Shown piece by piece: positions 26,554 to 36,798 of a DNA stretch of 62,493 nucleotides. The translations under genes and the position numbers were made by a program. Under the pieces are notes generated by a model. That model did no database searches and had not been told where the DNA came from. It saw only the letters and a program-made list of their open reading frames with translations. The stretch spans positions 1 to 62,493 of the forward strand of contig NZ_SJOH01000022.1 in NCBI RefSeq assembly GCF_004331285.1, written 5' to 3'. Numbering within the stretch: the stretch's first letter is position 1; the number at the start of each line of letters is the position of its first letter. The stretch comes from Acinetobacter sp. ANC 3781 (lineage in GTDB: Bacteria > Pseudomonadota > Gammaproteobacteria > Pseudomonadales > Moraxellaceae).

Positions 26554-27831
26554 ATGAACAGTATCATTCCACTTCAAAATATTGATATTGACTACAATGA
26601 GCTAGTGCAATCAGACCGTGCACATACTTCTCTGTATAAAGATGAAAAAATCTTTGACGATGAGATGGAAAAAATTTATTACAACTCTTGGGTCTGGGTC
26701 GCGCATGCGAGCGAAATTCCTGAGAGTGGTAGTTATAAAACCATGAACATTGGCAGGCAGCCTGTGGTTGTAGTACGTGACCGTAAAAAGAAAGTCCATG
26801 TGCTGCTTAACCGTTGTCGTCACCGCGCTGCAACTGTATGTGAACATAAAAAGGGCAAGACCAACAGCTTTGTATGTCCTTACCACGGCTGGAGCTATGC
26901 TTTGGATGGCAGTTTACGCGGTGTACCATCTCCTGAAAGCTATGGGGAATGCTTGGATAAATCTGAACTCCCTTTGGTCAGCCTGCGCGTTGAAGAATAC
27001 AACGGTATGATTTTCGCCTCTTTTAATCATGATGTTGAACCGCTAGAAGATTTCCTCGGTGCGGCAAAAAAATGGATTGACCTGTTCATGAAACAAGGTG
27101 CGGGCTATCCAGTGAAAGTTCTGGGCGAGCATCGTTTTACATTTCCGGGCAACTGGAAAATTCAACTGGAAAATACCACCGATGCCTATCACTTCCCATT
27201 GGTGCATAAATCATTCTTAAGTTCAGTCGATGAAAAAACCGAAGAACTATTTAATTTTGATAACCAGCCGGGCTATGTTGAAGATTTAGGCAATGGCCAT
27301 AGTGTCATGGTGATGATTCCTGAACTGGTCGATTTAGAAGAAGAATTGATGGAACGTCCAATTCAGGAACGTTTTGAAGATTTGGCTCAGGCATTACGTG
27401 ATGAAGGCCATGAAGAATTACAGGTGCGCCGGATTGTCCGCGCGGTAGGCGGTTCTGGCTTTAACTTGAACTTATTCCCCAATATTGCCTGTTCAATGGC
27501 ATTCTTCCGTGTCATGCAGCCGATCTCTGTAGATAAAACAGAAATTCATCACTCGGTTATTACCATGGATGGTGGCCCGCAAATTGCCAATCAGTACCGC
27601 TTGCGTTTGCATGAGCATTTCCAAGGCCCATTTGGTTTTGGTACACCGGATGATGCAGAAGCATGGGAGCGTGTACAAAAAGGTGCAGATGCAGGCAATG
27701 ATTTATGGATCATGCTGAACCGCGGTTTACCGGGCGAAGTACAAACTGAAGATGGCTTAAAAAGTGATGTAAGTGCTGAAACTGGCATGCGGGCTGCGTA
27801 TCAGCAGTGGAAAAAGTTGATGACGGCTTAA
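26554..27831 (+). CDS. iacC: Rieske aromatic-ring dioxygenase alpha subunit, probable IacC
   Basis: A good AAAGGA site precedes the start. The Rieske [2Fe-2S] motif is Cys88-x-His90-x17-Cys108-x2-His111 (CRHR and CPYHGW). The mononuclear-iron site is in ENTTDAYHFPLVHKSF, with the bridging Asp and two His. Length (425) is normal for a ring-hydroxylating dioxygenase large subunit. It pairs with the small subunit 10 bases downstream and takes electrons from the FMN/ferredoxin reductase encoded at 29109. In the iac scheme it acts on an oxidised indole-acetate intermediate on the way to catechol. Confidence 0.9.
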   Translation: MNSIIPLQNIDIDYNELVQSDRAHTSLYKDEKIFDDEMEKIYYNSWVWVAHASEIPESGSYKTMNIGRQPVVVVRDRKKKVHVLLNRCRHRAATVCEHKKGKTNSFVCPYHGWSYALDGSLRGVPSPESYGECLDKSELPLVSLRVEEYNGMIFASFNHDVEPLEDFLGAAKKWIDLFMKQGAGYPVKVLGEHRFTFPGNWKIQLENTTDAYHFPLVHKSFLSSVDEKTEELFNFDNQPGYVEDLGNGHSVMVMIPELVDLEEELMERPIQERFEDLAQALRDEGHEELQVRRIVRAVGGSGFNLNLFPNIACSMAFFRVMQPISVDKTEIHHSVITMDGGPQIANQYRLRLHEHFQGPFGFGTPDDAEAWERVQKGADAGNDLWIMLNRGLPGEVQTEDGLKSDVSAETGMRAAYQQWKKLMTA

Positions 27832-27841
27832 GGAGAGAGCA

Positions 27842-28327
27842 ATGAAAATCGATTTAAATTTATTGAATGAAGTGACTGCTTTTATTTGGGCTGAAGCGGA
27901 CATGCTGGATCATTATGAACATGAAGAATGGTTAAAGCTGTGGAATGAAACAGGCGTATATATCATTCCGATTGACCCTGCTTTAACGGATTATGAAAAT
28001 AATTTGAACTATGCCTATGACAATCATCATATGCGTCAATTGCGTGTGAACCGTTTAGACAATGGCGAGGCCATCTCAACTTCTCCAAAAGCCAATACAG
28101 TGCGCAGCGTATCTCGTGTCCGTATTGTCAAAGATGACGGGGATGAAATTATTTTACGTTGCGCGCAAAATTTACGTGAATTCCGTAAACAAAATCTGAA
28201 GCACTATACCGCCGATGTCACATTTCACTTGATCCGCGATACTGAACAAGGTTTTAAAATTAATCGAAAAATTATTAATTTAGTCAATTCTACCGATACC
28301 TTGGCAGGTATCAGTTACATTCTTTAG
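27842..28327 (+). CDS. iacD: Aromatic-ring dioxygenase beta subunit, probable IacD
   Basis: At 161 residues it has the NTF2-like fold of dioxygenase small subunits. EADMLDHYEHEEWLKLWNETGVY lies at the N-terminus, VRSVSRVRIVKDDGDEI in the middle and FKINRKIINLVNS near the C-terminus. A strong AAGGAGAG site precedes it, 10 bases after the alpha subunit. It is structural and carries no metal ligands. Confidence 0.9.
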   Translation: MKIDLNLLNEVTAFIWAEADMLDHYEHEEWLKLWNETGVYIIPIDPALTDYENNLNYAYDNHHMRQLRVNRLDNGEAISTSPKANTVRSVSRVRIVKDDGDEIILRCAQNLREFRKQNLKHYTADVTFHLIRDTEQGFKINRKIINLVNSTDTLAGISYIL

Positions 28328-28336
28328 GAGAGGAAT

Positions 28337-29074
28337 ATGAAACAAGTTGTTTTAGTGACTGGTGCCGCATCGGGTTTAGGCAATGTTGTTGCTGAATACT
28401 TTGCCAGCCAAGGTCATCAAGTTATTTTATCTGCAAGCACACTGGAAAAAGCTGAGGCTGCTAAAGTGCGCAGCGTAAATGCGAATAATATGTTTCCTCT
28501 GAAGCTGGATATTTCTGTTGAAGCAGATTTTCATGCCGCTGTGCACTGGATTGAAGAGAAGTTTTCAAAACTGGATGTACTGATAAATAACGCGACGGTC
28601 ACCAAAGCAACACCTGTTTTAGAGATTACCGCCGCTGATTTTGATTGGATTACTCAAGTTAATCAGCGCGGTACATTTCAGTCGTGTCAGATTATTGGCA
28701 AGTATATGGCAGACAAAGGTTTTGGCCGTATTGTCAATATGGCCTCTTTGGCAGGGCAAAATGGCGGCACAGCAACAGGGGCGCACTATGCAGCGACCAA
28801 AGGTGCAATTGTGACACTGACCAAAATTTTTGCCAAGGAATTTGCAGCGAAAGGTGTCACGGTCAATGCGGTTGCACCAGGACCCATGGAATCACCGATT
28901 GTGCATAGCGTGGTATCTGACGAAAAGATGGCACAGTTTATTCAGAATATTCCTGTTAAAGCTTTGGGGAGTATGGAGTTTATTGCTGAAACATGTGCGT
29001 TACTGGCAAGTCCAAATGCCAGTTTTGTGACCGGTGCAACGTGGGATATCAACGGCGGATTATTTATGCGTTAA
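28337..29074 (+). CDS. iacE: Short-chain dehydrogenase/reductase, probable IacE
   Basis: A classical SDR of 245 residues: the cofactor motif TGAASGLG (8-14), NNAT in place of the usual NNAG, catalytic Ser137, and Tyr151-x3-Lys155 (HYAATK). In iac clusters IacE works with IacA on the hydroxylated indole intermediate. As a cis-diol or alcohol dehydrogenase it could also follow the dioxygenase. It is nine bases after the beta subunit with an AGGAGAGG site, and 34 bases before the reductase. Confidence 0.85.
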   Translation: MKQVVLVTGAASGLGNVVAEYFASQGHQVILSASTLEKAEAAKVRSVNANNMFPLKLDISVEADFHAAVHWIEEKFSKLDVLINNATVTKATPVLEITAADFDWITQVNQRGTFQSCQIIGKYMADKGFGRIVNMASLAGQNGGTATGAHYAATKGAIVTLTKIFAKEFAAKGVTVNAVAPGPMESPIVHSVVSDEKMAQFIQNIPVKALGSMEFIAETCALLASPNASFVTGATWDINGGLFMR

Positions 29075-29108
29075 GTCTTGGGCTTTATGCATAACAGGGA
29101 GATGAATT

Positions 29109-30062
29109 ATGACTGCACTTTATAATGTTGTTGTCAAAAACCGCCATGTAGAAGGCGAAAATATTGCAGTCATGGAATTTGAATCTGCAACATCTACAGC
29201 CTTACCTAAAATTGAAGCAGGTGCACATATAGATGTACATTTGCCAAACGGCATGGTGCGTCAGTATTCACTTTGCCAAAATCCAAATCAAACGGGGATT
29301 TTCCGTTTAGGGATTTTACGTGATCCTGAATCCAGAGGTGGCTCTATATCCGCCTTTAATGAATTAAAAGATGGTATGCAGATTCAAGTCAGCGAGCCAA
29401 AAAATCTTTTTTCTTTGGTGAAAGCCAAGCATTCGGTATTGATCGGTGGCGGTATTGGTATTACGCCCCTTATTACCATGGCTTATCAGTTGGCTCATCA
29501 AGGTGAGTCTTTCGAGTTGCATTACTGTGGGGCAAGTCCAGAACGTTGCGCCTTTGTAGATGAAATTAAAAATGGTGAACTGGCTCAATTCACTACCTTT
29601 CATTTTAAATCGGAAGGCGCGAGCCACCGTGAATTTTTTCAATCTGCGATACAGAATATTGATGCCGAAAGCCATATTTATACCTGTGGTCCAAATGGAT
29701 TTATGGACTGGGTCATTAATCTAGCACTTACCCAGGAATTTCCTGAACCTCAAATTCACAAAGAATATTTTCAGGTAGATGTGGAAACGGGTGGCGATGC
29801 TTTTGAAGTGGTGGCTGAACGCAGCGGCAAAATCATTATGGTAGATGCCGAGGAAACCATTTTACAGGCTTTGGCACGCGAAGGCATTGAGATAGAAATG
29901 TCGTGTGAGCAAGGGGTTTGTGGGACATGCATGTGCGATGTGCTTGAAGGTGAGCCAGATCACCGCGATGTGTATTTTACCGATGAAGAGAAAGCCAGCA
30001 ATGAACAAATATTGGTGTGCTGTTCTCGCGCTAAATCGGCACGCTTAGTGTTAGATATTTAA
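29109..30062 (+). CDS. iacF: Phthalate-dioxygenase-reductase-type electron-transfer protein, probable IacF
   Basis: The 317-residue protein has the PDR/VanB order: an N-terminal flavin-binding barrel (RQYSLCQNP), an NAD domain (IGGGIGITPLITMAY, YTCGPNGFMDWV) and a C-terminal plant-type [2Fe-2S] domain. The cluster cysteines are Cys266, Cys271, Cys274 and Cys304 (C-x4-C-x2-C). It passes electrons from NADH to the Rieske dioxygenase encoded upstream. The operon position agrees with IacF. Confidence 0.9.
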   Translation: MTALYNVVVKNRHVEGENIAVMEFESATSTALPKIEAGAHIDVHLPNGMVRQYSLCQNPNQTGIFRLGILRDPESRGGSISAFNELKDGMQIQVSEPKNLFSLVKAKHSVLIGGGIGITPLITMAYQLAHQGESFELHYCGASPERCAFVDEIKNGELAQFTTFHFKSEGASHREFFQSAIQNIDAESHIYTCGPNGFMDWVINLALTQEFPEPQIHKEYFQVDVETGGDAFEVVAERSGKIIMVDAEETILQALAREGIEIEMSCEQGVCGTCMCDVLEGEPDHRDVYFTDEEKASNEQILVCCSRAKSARLVLDI

Positions 30063-30114
30063 ATAAACACCAGTCACATTGAAATTGCACAGTATTGGGT
30101 CCGCACAGGAATAG

Positions 30115-31095
<981 letters not shown>

Positions 31096-31105
31096 ATGAA
31101 ATGGA

Positions 31106-31154
31106 GAGGCAACTAATGCAGAATAAGCAATAGTTGCCTCATATTTTTGTTTTT
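31106..31154 (+). terminator. Terminator of the iac operon
   Basis: GAGGCAACT and AGTTGCCTC form a perfect 9-bp stem around a 17-base loop, followed directly by atatttttgttttt. It starts 11 bases after the last iac stop codon. Confidence 0.85.
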
Positions 31155-31573
31155 CATCGTGATATGTGACCGGCAATAGTCACTGACCAGTAACATTTTC
31201 TTAATAAATAAACAAAAAAATAAGAAAAATGATTTATCTTTAAAATCTTATTCCAGTGGATTTTTGTGCTTAAATACGTTTCGATAGAATTTTTAAATAT
31301 ATGTCTAAGGTTTATTTTCTTCAATTAAACTGCCTCATTTAGTAAAACCCGCTCTATTGTGAATTCCCCAAGAAACTCAAGACTGGTCCTGAATTTGGAA
31401 TTGAGACTTTCTAAAGATCTCACATTTTATGGACCTTGCTGATGATTGAAAAAAATTAATAGATGATTTAGAAAAAAAGATGTTGATGCGGTTAGCAATG
31501 TGGGAAATCGACCTGTCCTGGATAATCCATGACAGATCTCTATTAAAAAAGAAAGATTACAATGCTCTAAAGA
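31155..31573. other. A+T-rich gap between iac operon and acylase
   Basis: No convincing gene lies here. An open run from an ATG at 31480 to a stop at 31588-31590 would encode 36 residues (starting MLMRLAMWEIDLSW). It overlaps the end of the opposite-strand acylase and has no ribosome site, so it is not called. Confidence 0.4.
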
Positions 31574-34072
31574 TTAATAATTCAAAGTAATACTCTGTTT
31601 ACTGGTTTGGTCAATTTTCTTTTGATCAACTGCATCCTCTTTACATTCATAGTTTTCAAACAAGGGGAGTTGATCGGAAAAATGGGCATCGGGTTTGCCA
31701 TTTTTATCAATAAAGCCACTTTGGCCTGGCGCCAAAATTGAACACATGGTGACTTGACTCGGGTTTAAAACAACTCTAAAAGAGGCACTTCCTGTATTGC
31801 CATAAGTACTCAACTTTTGCTGATGCGCCAGATCCGCCCAAGGGATACCCACGGAATTTTTGCCCGAAAATCCCATTGTTGCAACAGGAAGCTTCCAGTC
31901 ATTCGGCTCCGTAGAGTTGTATTGCTTAGAAAGTGTTGCTAAAGCATTTTCAAGGGCAGTTAAAACCACATCATCAGGAGATTGTCCCTTTAAGAAGTCG
32001 ACCTGTTGGGCAACAGCTGATTGTTTTCCTTGAAGTGCATTCCAGATTAACTTTGATGCACTTGCTGGCTGAGTGCTACGCGGATCCAAATTGACCGGGT
32101 AAAGCGTATCGGTATAACGGGTGTAAATACTGTCTGATAGGTTGGGTTTTAAGACCAGTTCAATCATTTGATTGAGCCATGCACGCATGATGGCAGGCGC
32201 TGCACCTTCATAGTATTTGGCTTGATGATCTGGTCGAAGCTTATAATCCCATGAGGCCAGTAAAGGTGCTATTTTTTTTGCAGCTTCAGAAGCTTTCGGG
32301 CTTTGGGCTGCTTTAATCATAGAGGGAATGAAATAGCGTGCGTTGAGATCAGCCCATGCACCAGTTTTGTTAATGTCCCAAATTTCTTGCTGGCTCAGCT
32401 TCTGTTTGCTTTCAAGCGGTTCAATTAATTCATTGACGCGGTCAACATGAGAAAAATTAGATGAGTCTGAACGCAAACTTGCATATGCTTTATTGTTCCA
32501 GCTTGCAATATAACCTTTTTCTGGATTGTATTCTTTTGGATTATGAGAGAAGTCATAAAAGCCTTCCCATTCCATCGAACCATCACCTTGGGCAGGAAGC
32601 TGCGGATGCTGGTTTTCTGGGCGGATAGGTAAACGGCCTAATGCTGCAACACCAATATTATTGTCGGTATCGGCATAGAACCAAGTGATGGATGCTGCTA
32701 CACGTTTGGCTTGTTGCAGAAACTCATCCCAATTGGACGCTTTTGCAGCATTCGCCCAGCCTAACAAGGTTTCGACTTCAACACCTTCCCAGCTGCGTCT
32801 TTGCGCATAAGCCATTTGGTTTTTCTCATCCCATGCAGTGACAAAGCCTTGTTTACTTTTATAAACATCTAAAATGTGTTCTGCTTGTTTACGCACCTTA
32901 ATTTTGACTTGCCGATGTTCGAAAGGAATATATGCACCTTGGTAGAAATATTCTTTAGGATTACTGGGGTTTATTTTTAGCTGATAAAAATCATTGGTAT
33001 CTAGTGAACCTACAGTTGAACCCCATGCAATCTTGCCATTAGTACCAAATAAAATAGCAGGCAGGCCGACAGGAGTAATACCTGTTAAATTATAGCCAGC
33101 GCCATGTAAGCCAATACTGTAGGTAATGGCAGGGGTATACCATCCTTGCTGAGGACCATTATATAAAACAGCTTGTCCTTCAACGGTTTTATCCCCCTTT
33201 AAAACCCAAGCGTTGCTTGCAGTCGGTACACCATCAATGACACCTTTGCCTAAGGCAATACGGGCTTGGGTTAAATAGTTTTCTGCCGCTTGTTTTGAAA
33301 TAGGTCGAGCTTTCGTGAAGGCTTGCTTTTGGCGTGCTGAAAACTGAGACTTTTGTTCTGACTGGATAATGGTTGGAGCGCTAGGATCGTCTAGCCAACG
33401 CAATTGTTGATAAACTTTTAAACCTTCGTCTAGCCCCTTTTCTTTTTGTAATTGGGTCAGCAGGTCTAAATTGGAAATTTCTGAACTCGCTGCAAAAAAA
33501 CGGTTCAAAATCAAGCCAACCCAAATCATTGCAATATCTTCAGACTGCCAAGTGGACGGCTTGAAATCATAATCGATGAATTCTTTTGGCATCAGTTCAG
33601 GGTTTTCTAGAATTTCTTTGATTCTTTTATTGAAACCAGCGGCATAACCCTCAAAAATTGCCCGGTCTTCGGGAGACAATTGCGCAAGTTGCTGTTTAAT
33701 ATTTTCAGGATTGAAGCGGTTATGGGTTGCAATATCATATTGCAGATAGTCTGACCCTAGAACTTCCGCTACAGTACCTTGACCCGTTCGCTTTGACATT
33801 TCCATTTGGAATAAACGATCTGTTGCGACAGCATAACCATAGCCGTAGAAAAGTCCAAATGTATTGTCTGCATAAACATGTGGTGTCCCAAAATTATCGC
33901 GTTTAATGGTGACTTGTTTTTGAATGGAGGTGGGTTCTAAAGTTGAGGATGAATTGCAACCTGCGAGAAACATGCAGCTTAAACTCAAAACGCTGTATCG
34001 AATCAATACATTTTTATAATGAGGCTGATTATTGAGCATATGGCTTTTCAATTTAGATATCCTTGCTTTCAT
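31574..34072 (-). CDS. Penicillin-G-acylase-like Ntn-hydrolase lipoprotein
   Basis: The 832-residue precursor starts with a lipoprotein signal whose lipobox LAGC puts the lipid on Cys39, so the enzyme should sit on the periplasmic face of a membrane. The alpha chain (about 50-260) has FGTPHVYADN and TDRLFQMEMSKR. The autocatalytic site yields beta Ser1 at Ser286 (TASNAWVL). NGPQ..GWY, GLHGAGY, FGTNGKIAWGST and YIASWNN follow, as in E. coli penicillin G acylase. By my alignment beta Phe24 of the aryl-acetyl pocket is Gln, Phe57 is kept, and Ala69 is Val. The parent family cleaves phenylacetyl amides; with iac genes beside it, indole-acetyl amides are a reasonable guess. An alternative start is 34039. 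Confidence 0.85.
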   Translation of the reverse strand: MKARISKLKSHMLNNQPHYKNVLIRYSVLSLSCMFLAGCNSSSTLEPTSIQKQVTIKRDNFGTPHVYADNTFGLFYGYGYAVATDRLFQMEMSKRTGQGTVAEVLGSDYLQYDIATHNRFNPENIKQQLAQLSPEDRAIFEGYAAGFNKRIKEILENPELMPKEFIDYDFKPSTWQSEDIAMIWVGLILNRFFAASSEISNLDLLTQLQKEKGLDEGLKVYQQLRWLDDPSAPTIIQSEQKSQFSARQKQAFTKARPISKQAAENYLTQARIALGKGVIDGVPTASNAWVLKGDKTVEGQAVLYNGPQQGWYTPAITYSIGLHGAGYNLTGITPVGLPAILFGTNGKIAWGSTVGSLDTNDFYQLKINPSNPKEYFYQGAYIPFEHRQVKIKVRKQAEHILDVYKSKQGFVTAWDEKNQMAYAQRRSWEGVEVETLLGWANAAKASNWDEFLQQAKRVAASITWFYADTDNNIGVAALGRLPIRPENQHPQLPAQGDGSMEWEGFYDFSHNPKEYNPEKGYIASWNNKAYASLRSDSSNFSHVDRVNELIEPLESKQKLSQQEIWDINKTGAWADLNARYFIPSMIKAAQSPKASEAAKKIAPLLASWDYKLRPDHQAKYYEGAAPAIMRAWLNQMIELVLKPNLSDSIYTRYTDTLYPVNLDPRSTQPASASKLIWNALQGKQSAVAQQVDFLKGQSPDDVVLTALENALATLSKQYNSTEPNDWKLPVATMGFSGKNSVGIPWADLAHQQKLSTYGNTGSASFRVVLNPSQVTMCSILAPGQSGFIDKNGKPDAHFSDQLPLFENYECKEDAVDQKKIDQTSKQSITLNY

Positions 34073-34177
34073 TATGATTTAGAAGTGAATTCATTAACTG
34101 CAACCACGTATTCAATGCAGCTAACTTCACTTATGAACATGCCTTGTTCATTATTTTAAATTATTACTATTTATCCA

Positions 34178-34215
34178 TGTAATTTTCCATTTCCAGGAAG
34201 GTATATAGTTATACT
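34178..34215 (-). promoter_or_regulatory. Composite regulatory motif, copy B (acylase/ABC divergent region)
   Basis: On the minus strand: AGTAT-aactat-ATACC, nine bases, ATGGAAAATTACA, about 105 bases before the acylase start and oriented toward it. Spacers are identical in length to copies at 18106 and 48724. The 430-base region 34073-34502 also separates the acylase from the divergent ABC operon, so one regulator could control both directions. Nothing else is recognisable in this A+T-rich gap. Confidence 0.6.
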
Positions 34216-34523
34216 TTATTCAATAAAAAGAGCTAAAAAATACAGATGTTATAATAAATTTAGGCAAAAAAGGTATTTTAAAACAAATTAAACCTTTGTA
34301 TTTAAATATAATTATAAAATTAAAAGAGATAAAATCTGATTGGCTCAAAAGTTCTTGCTAAAACTACCTGTTTTAGCTTCACTATTTTTAAAAAAATATG
34401 CTCGCAAGATTAAGTTTCAAAATAAATGATATTTTTTAAAATTAACAAGAAAATTACATGTATTTATGGTATAAAAAATAAAGTCGTGAGACTCATCAAT
34501 GAATGATAAATGGAGTTTGTCAT

Positions 34524-35666
34524 ATGGAAATCAATAAAATACTGCTTGTTTCTGCTCTAGCAGCAGGTTCAATCACCACTCACGCCGATGTACGCATTGG
34601 TGTGGTTAGCTCATCTACAGGCCCCGTCGCGATGGTGGGAATTCCGCAGAAGAATACAGTTGCATTACTACCTAAAACCATTGGTGGTGAAAAAGTGACT
34701 TATATTTCTTTGGATGATGCCAGTGATCCAACGGCAAGCGTAAAAGCAATTAACAAGCTGATTAGTGAAAGCAACGTAGATGCCATTATTGGGCCTTCTG
34801 GATCGCCAAATGCCAGTGCAGTTATTGGTATTATTGCCAAGGCTCAGGTTCCTTTGCTCGCGCCTGTTGGAACATCAACTGTTGTTTTACCAATGAATCC
34901 GCAAAAAAAATGGGTATTCAAAACCACGCAAAATGATGATTTAATCGCACAAGCCTTAGTTGAGGACATGGTTAAGCGCAAGATTAAAACGTTGGGTTTT
35001 ATTGGTACAGCAGACCCTTATGGCGAAAACTGGAGTAAAGTTGTTGCTCAATTAGCAGCCAGCAAGGGCATTAAAATTACACAAAAAGAGTCTTTTCAGC
35101 GTCAGGACACCTCATTGACTGGACAGGCACTGAAACTGATTGCGGGCAAGCCACAAGCCATCTTAATTGCAGCTCCAGGTAGTGCCGCAGTAACACCGCA
35201 AGTCGCTTTATATGATCGGGGTTATCGTGGACAAATTTATCAAACCCATGGGGCTGCTTTAGATCAGTTTTTAAAGTTAGGTGGCAAAAAAGTAGATAAT
35301 ACGATTTTAGCGGCCAGTCTGATGCTGGTCATTAACGAAATTGACAACAAGCATCCTTCCAAAGCAATTGCTTTGAAATACATGAACAATTACAAAAAGA
35401 TGTATGGTGAATACCCGGCGACATTCGGTGCGAATGTCTATGATGCTGGACTGCTTTTAGAAAAGGCGATTCCAGTGGCGTTAAAGCAGGCAAAACCAGG
35501 AAGCATTCAATTCCGCCAAGCATTACGGACAGCCTTGGAACAAACCAAAGAGCTAGCTGGCACACAAGGTGTTTATAACATGACCCCGATGGATCATAGC
35601 GGTTTTGACAAGCGCGGGCGGGTCATGGTGACTGTGAAAAATGGGCAATGGAAATTGCTGAAGTAA
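34524..35666 (+). CDS. Branched-chain-type ABC transporter substrate-binding protein
   Basis: The start at 34524 follows TGGAG and gives a signal peptide ending THA/DV; an ATG at 34503 would lengthen it. The mature protein is a Leu/Ile/Val-type periplasmic binding protein: IGVVSSSTGPVAMVGIPQKN, INKLISESNVDAIIGPSGSPNASA, FGANVYDAGLLLEKAIPVAL. This family often binds aromatic acids or amides in catabolic clusters. It heads an operon with two permease and two ATPase functions. Confidence 0.9.
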   Translation: MEINKILLVSALAAGSITTHADVRIGVVSSSTGPVAMVGIPQKNTVALLPKTIGGEKVTYISLDDASDPTASVKAINKLISESNVDAIIGPSGSPNASAVIGIIAKAQVPLLAPVGTSTVVLPMNPQKKWVFKTTQNDDLIAQALVEDMVKRKIKTLGFIGTADPYGENWSKVVAQLAASKGIKITQKESFQRQDTSLTGQALKLIAGKPQAILIAAPGSAAVTPQVALYDRGYRGQIYQTHGAALDQFLKLGGKKVDNTILAASLMLVINEIDNKHPSKAIALKYMNNYKKMYGEYPATFGANVYDAGLLLEKAIPVALKQAKPGSIQFRQALRTALEQTKELAGTQGVYNMTPMDHSGFDKRGRVMVTVKNGQWKLLK

Positions 35667-35760
35667 TAAAATTTTTAATTAATTAATCTGCTGTTCAATT
35701 CAGGGTGCAGGGGCACTTCAGGAGCTTTCGTCCCTGAAAAATAGCGAGGATCTGGCGGTC

Positions 35761-36798
35761 ATGGATTTAGACATCGCATTAATTCTTGGGCAGGATGGAA
35801 TTACCAGTGGAGCAATCTATGCATTGCTCGCCTTATGTATTTTATTGGTTTTTACTGTCACCCGAATTTTACTCATTCCTTTAGGTGAATTTAGTGTTTT
35901 TGGCGCATTGACACTTGCCTCTATTCAAGCTGGAACACCAAGCCGTATTGTATGGTTGTTGGTAGTATTCTTTGCTTTTCAACTCATGCTTGATCTTTAT
36001 GCGGGCTTCAGAAATAAAACCCCATTGCATTTAAGAAGCCATATTCTGTGGGCGATTTACATTGGTTTAGTAGTAGGTGCCATGTATTTTCTACCATTAG
36101 CAAGCTTGCCGATGCTTATTCAAGTTTTACTTGCTTTGGCTGTTATTACACCGCTTGGTCCACAAATCTACCGTTTATTCTTTCAGCCTTTGGTGGCTGC
36201 TAAATCATTAGTGCTACTGATTGTTTCTATTGCAGTGCATGTGGCTTTGGTGGGTATTGGATTATTAGTTTTTGGCCCAGATGGCGCGCAAACTCAACCC
36301 TTCAGTGATGCGGTATATCAATGGGGTAATTTAGCTGTTAATAGCCAAACTCTTTATATTATTGCTGCGTTTTTCAGCATGATTCTTGTGCTGTGGTATT
36401 TCTTTGGAAAGACACTCTATGGCAAAGCATTAAGAGCCACTGCGGTGAATAGAGTCGGCGCACAGCTGATGGGAATCTCCCCCATTTTTGCAGGCAAAAT
36501 CACCTTTGCAATGGCAGCGTTTATGGGAGCATTTGCGGGCATTTTAATTGCACCCATTACCACACTGTATTATGACTCTGGTTTTATTATCAGCCTTAAA
36601 GGCTTTGTTGGCGCAATTATTGGTGGTTTAGCAAGTTTTCCGGTGGCGGCCGCAGGTTCTGTGGCAGTTGGCATTATTGAAGCATTTTCTATGTTTTGGG
36701 CCAGCGATTATAAAGAAATTATTGTCTTTACCCTGATTATTCCATTTTTGCTTTGGAAATCTTTAACGTCTCGTCACATTGAGGAGGACCATGAATGA
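35761..36798 (+). CDS. ABC transporter permease, LivH type
   Basis: At 345 residues it has about eight to nine hydrophobic helices. The LivH hallmarks are GLTSGAIYALLA-like DGITSGAIYALLALCILLVF at the start, LRATAVNRVGAQLMGIS and ITFAMAAFMGAFAGILIAP. The insert at about 75-135 is longer than in typical LivH proteins. It overlaps the next gene by four bases (ATGA), which signals translational coupling with its partner permease. Confidence 0.9.
   Translation: MDLDIALILGQDGITSGAIYALLALCILLVFTVTRILLIPLGEFSVFGALTLASIQAGTPSRIVWLLVVFFAFQLMLDLYAGFRNKTPLHLRSHILWAIYIGLVVGAMYFLPLASLPMLIQVLLALAVITPLGPQIYRLFFQPLVAAKSLVLLIVSIAVHVALVGIGLLVFGPDGAQTQPFSDAVYQWGNLAVNSQTLYIIAAFFSMILVLWYFFGKTLYGKALRATAVNRVGAQLMGISPIFAGKITFAMAAFMGAFAGILIAPITTLYYDSGFIISLKGFVGAIIGGLASFPVAAAGSVAVGIIEAFSMFWASDYKEIIVFTLIIPFLLWKSLTSRHIEEDHE

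Noticed and set aside
31480..31590. Small gene of 36 codons between the iac operon and the acylase
   Set aside because: No ribosome site, overlaps the 3' end of the opposite-strand acylase gene, and no recognisable domain.
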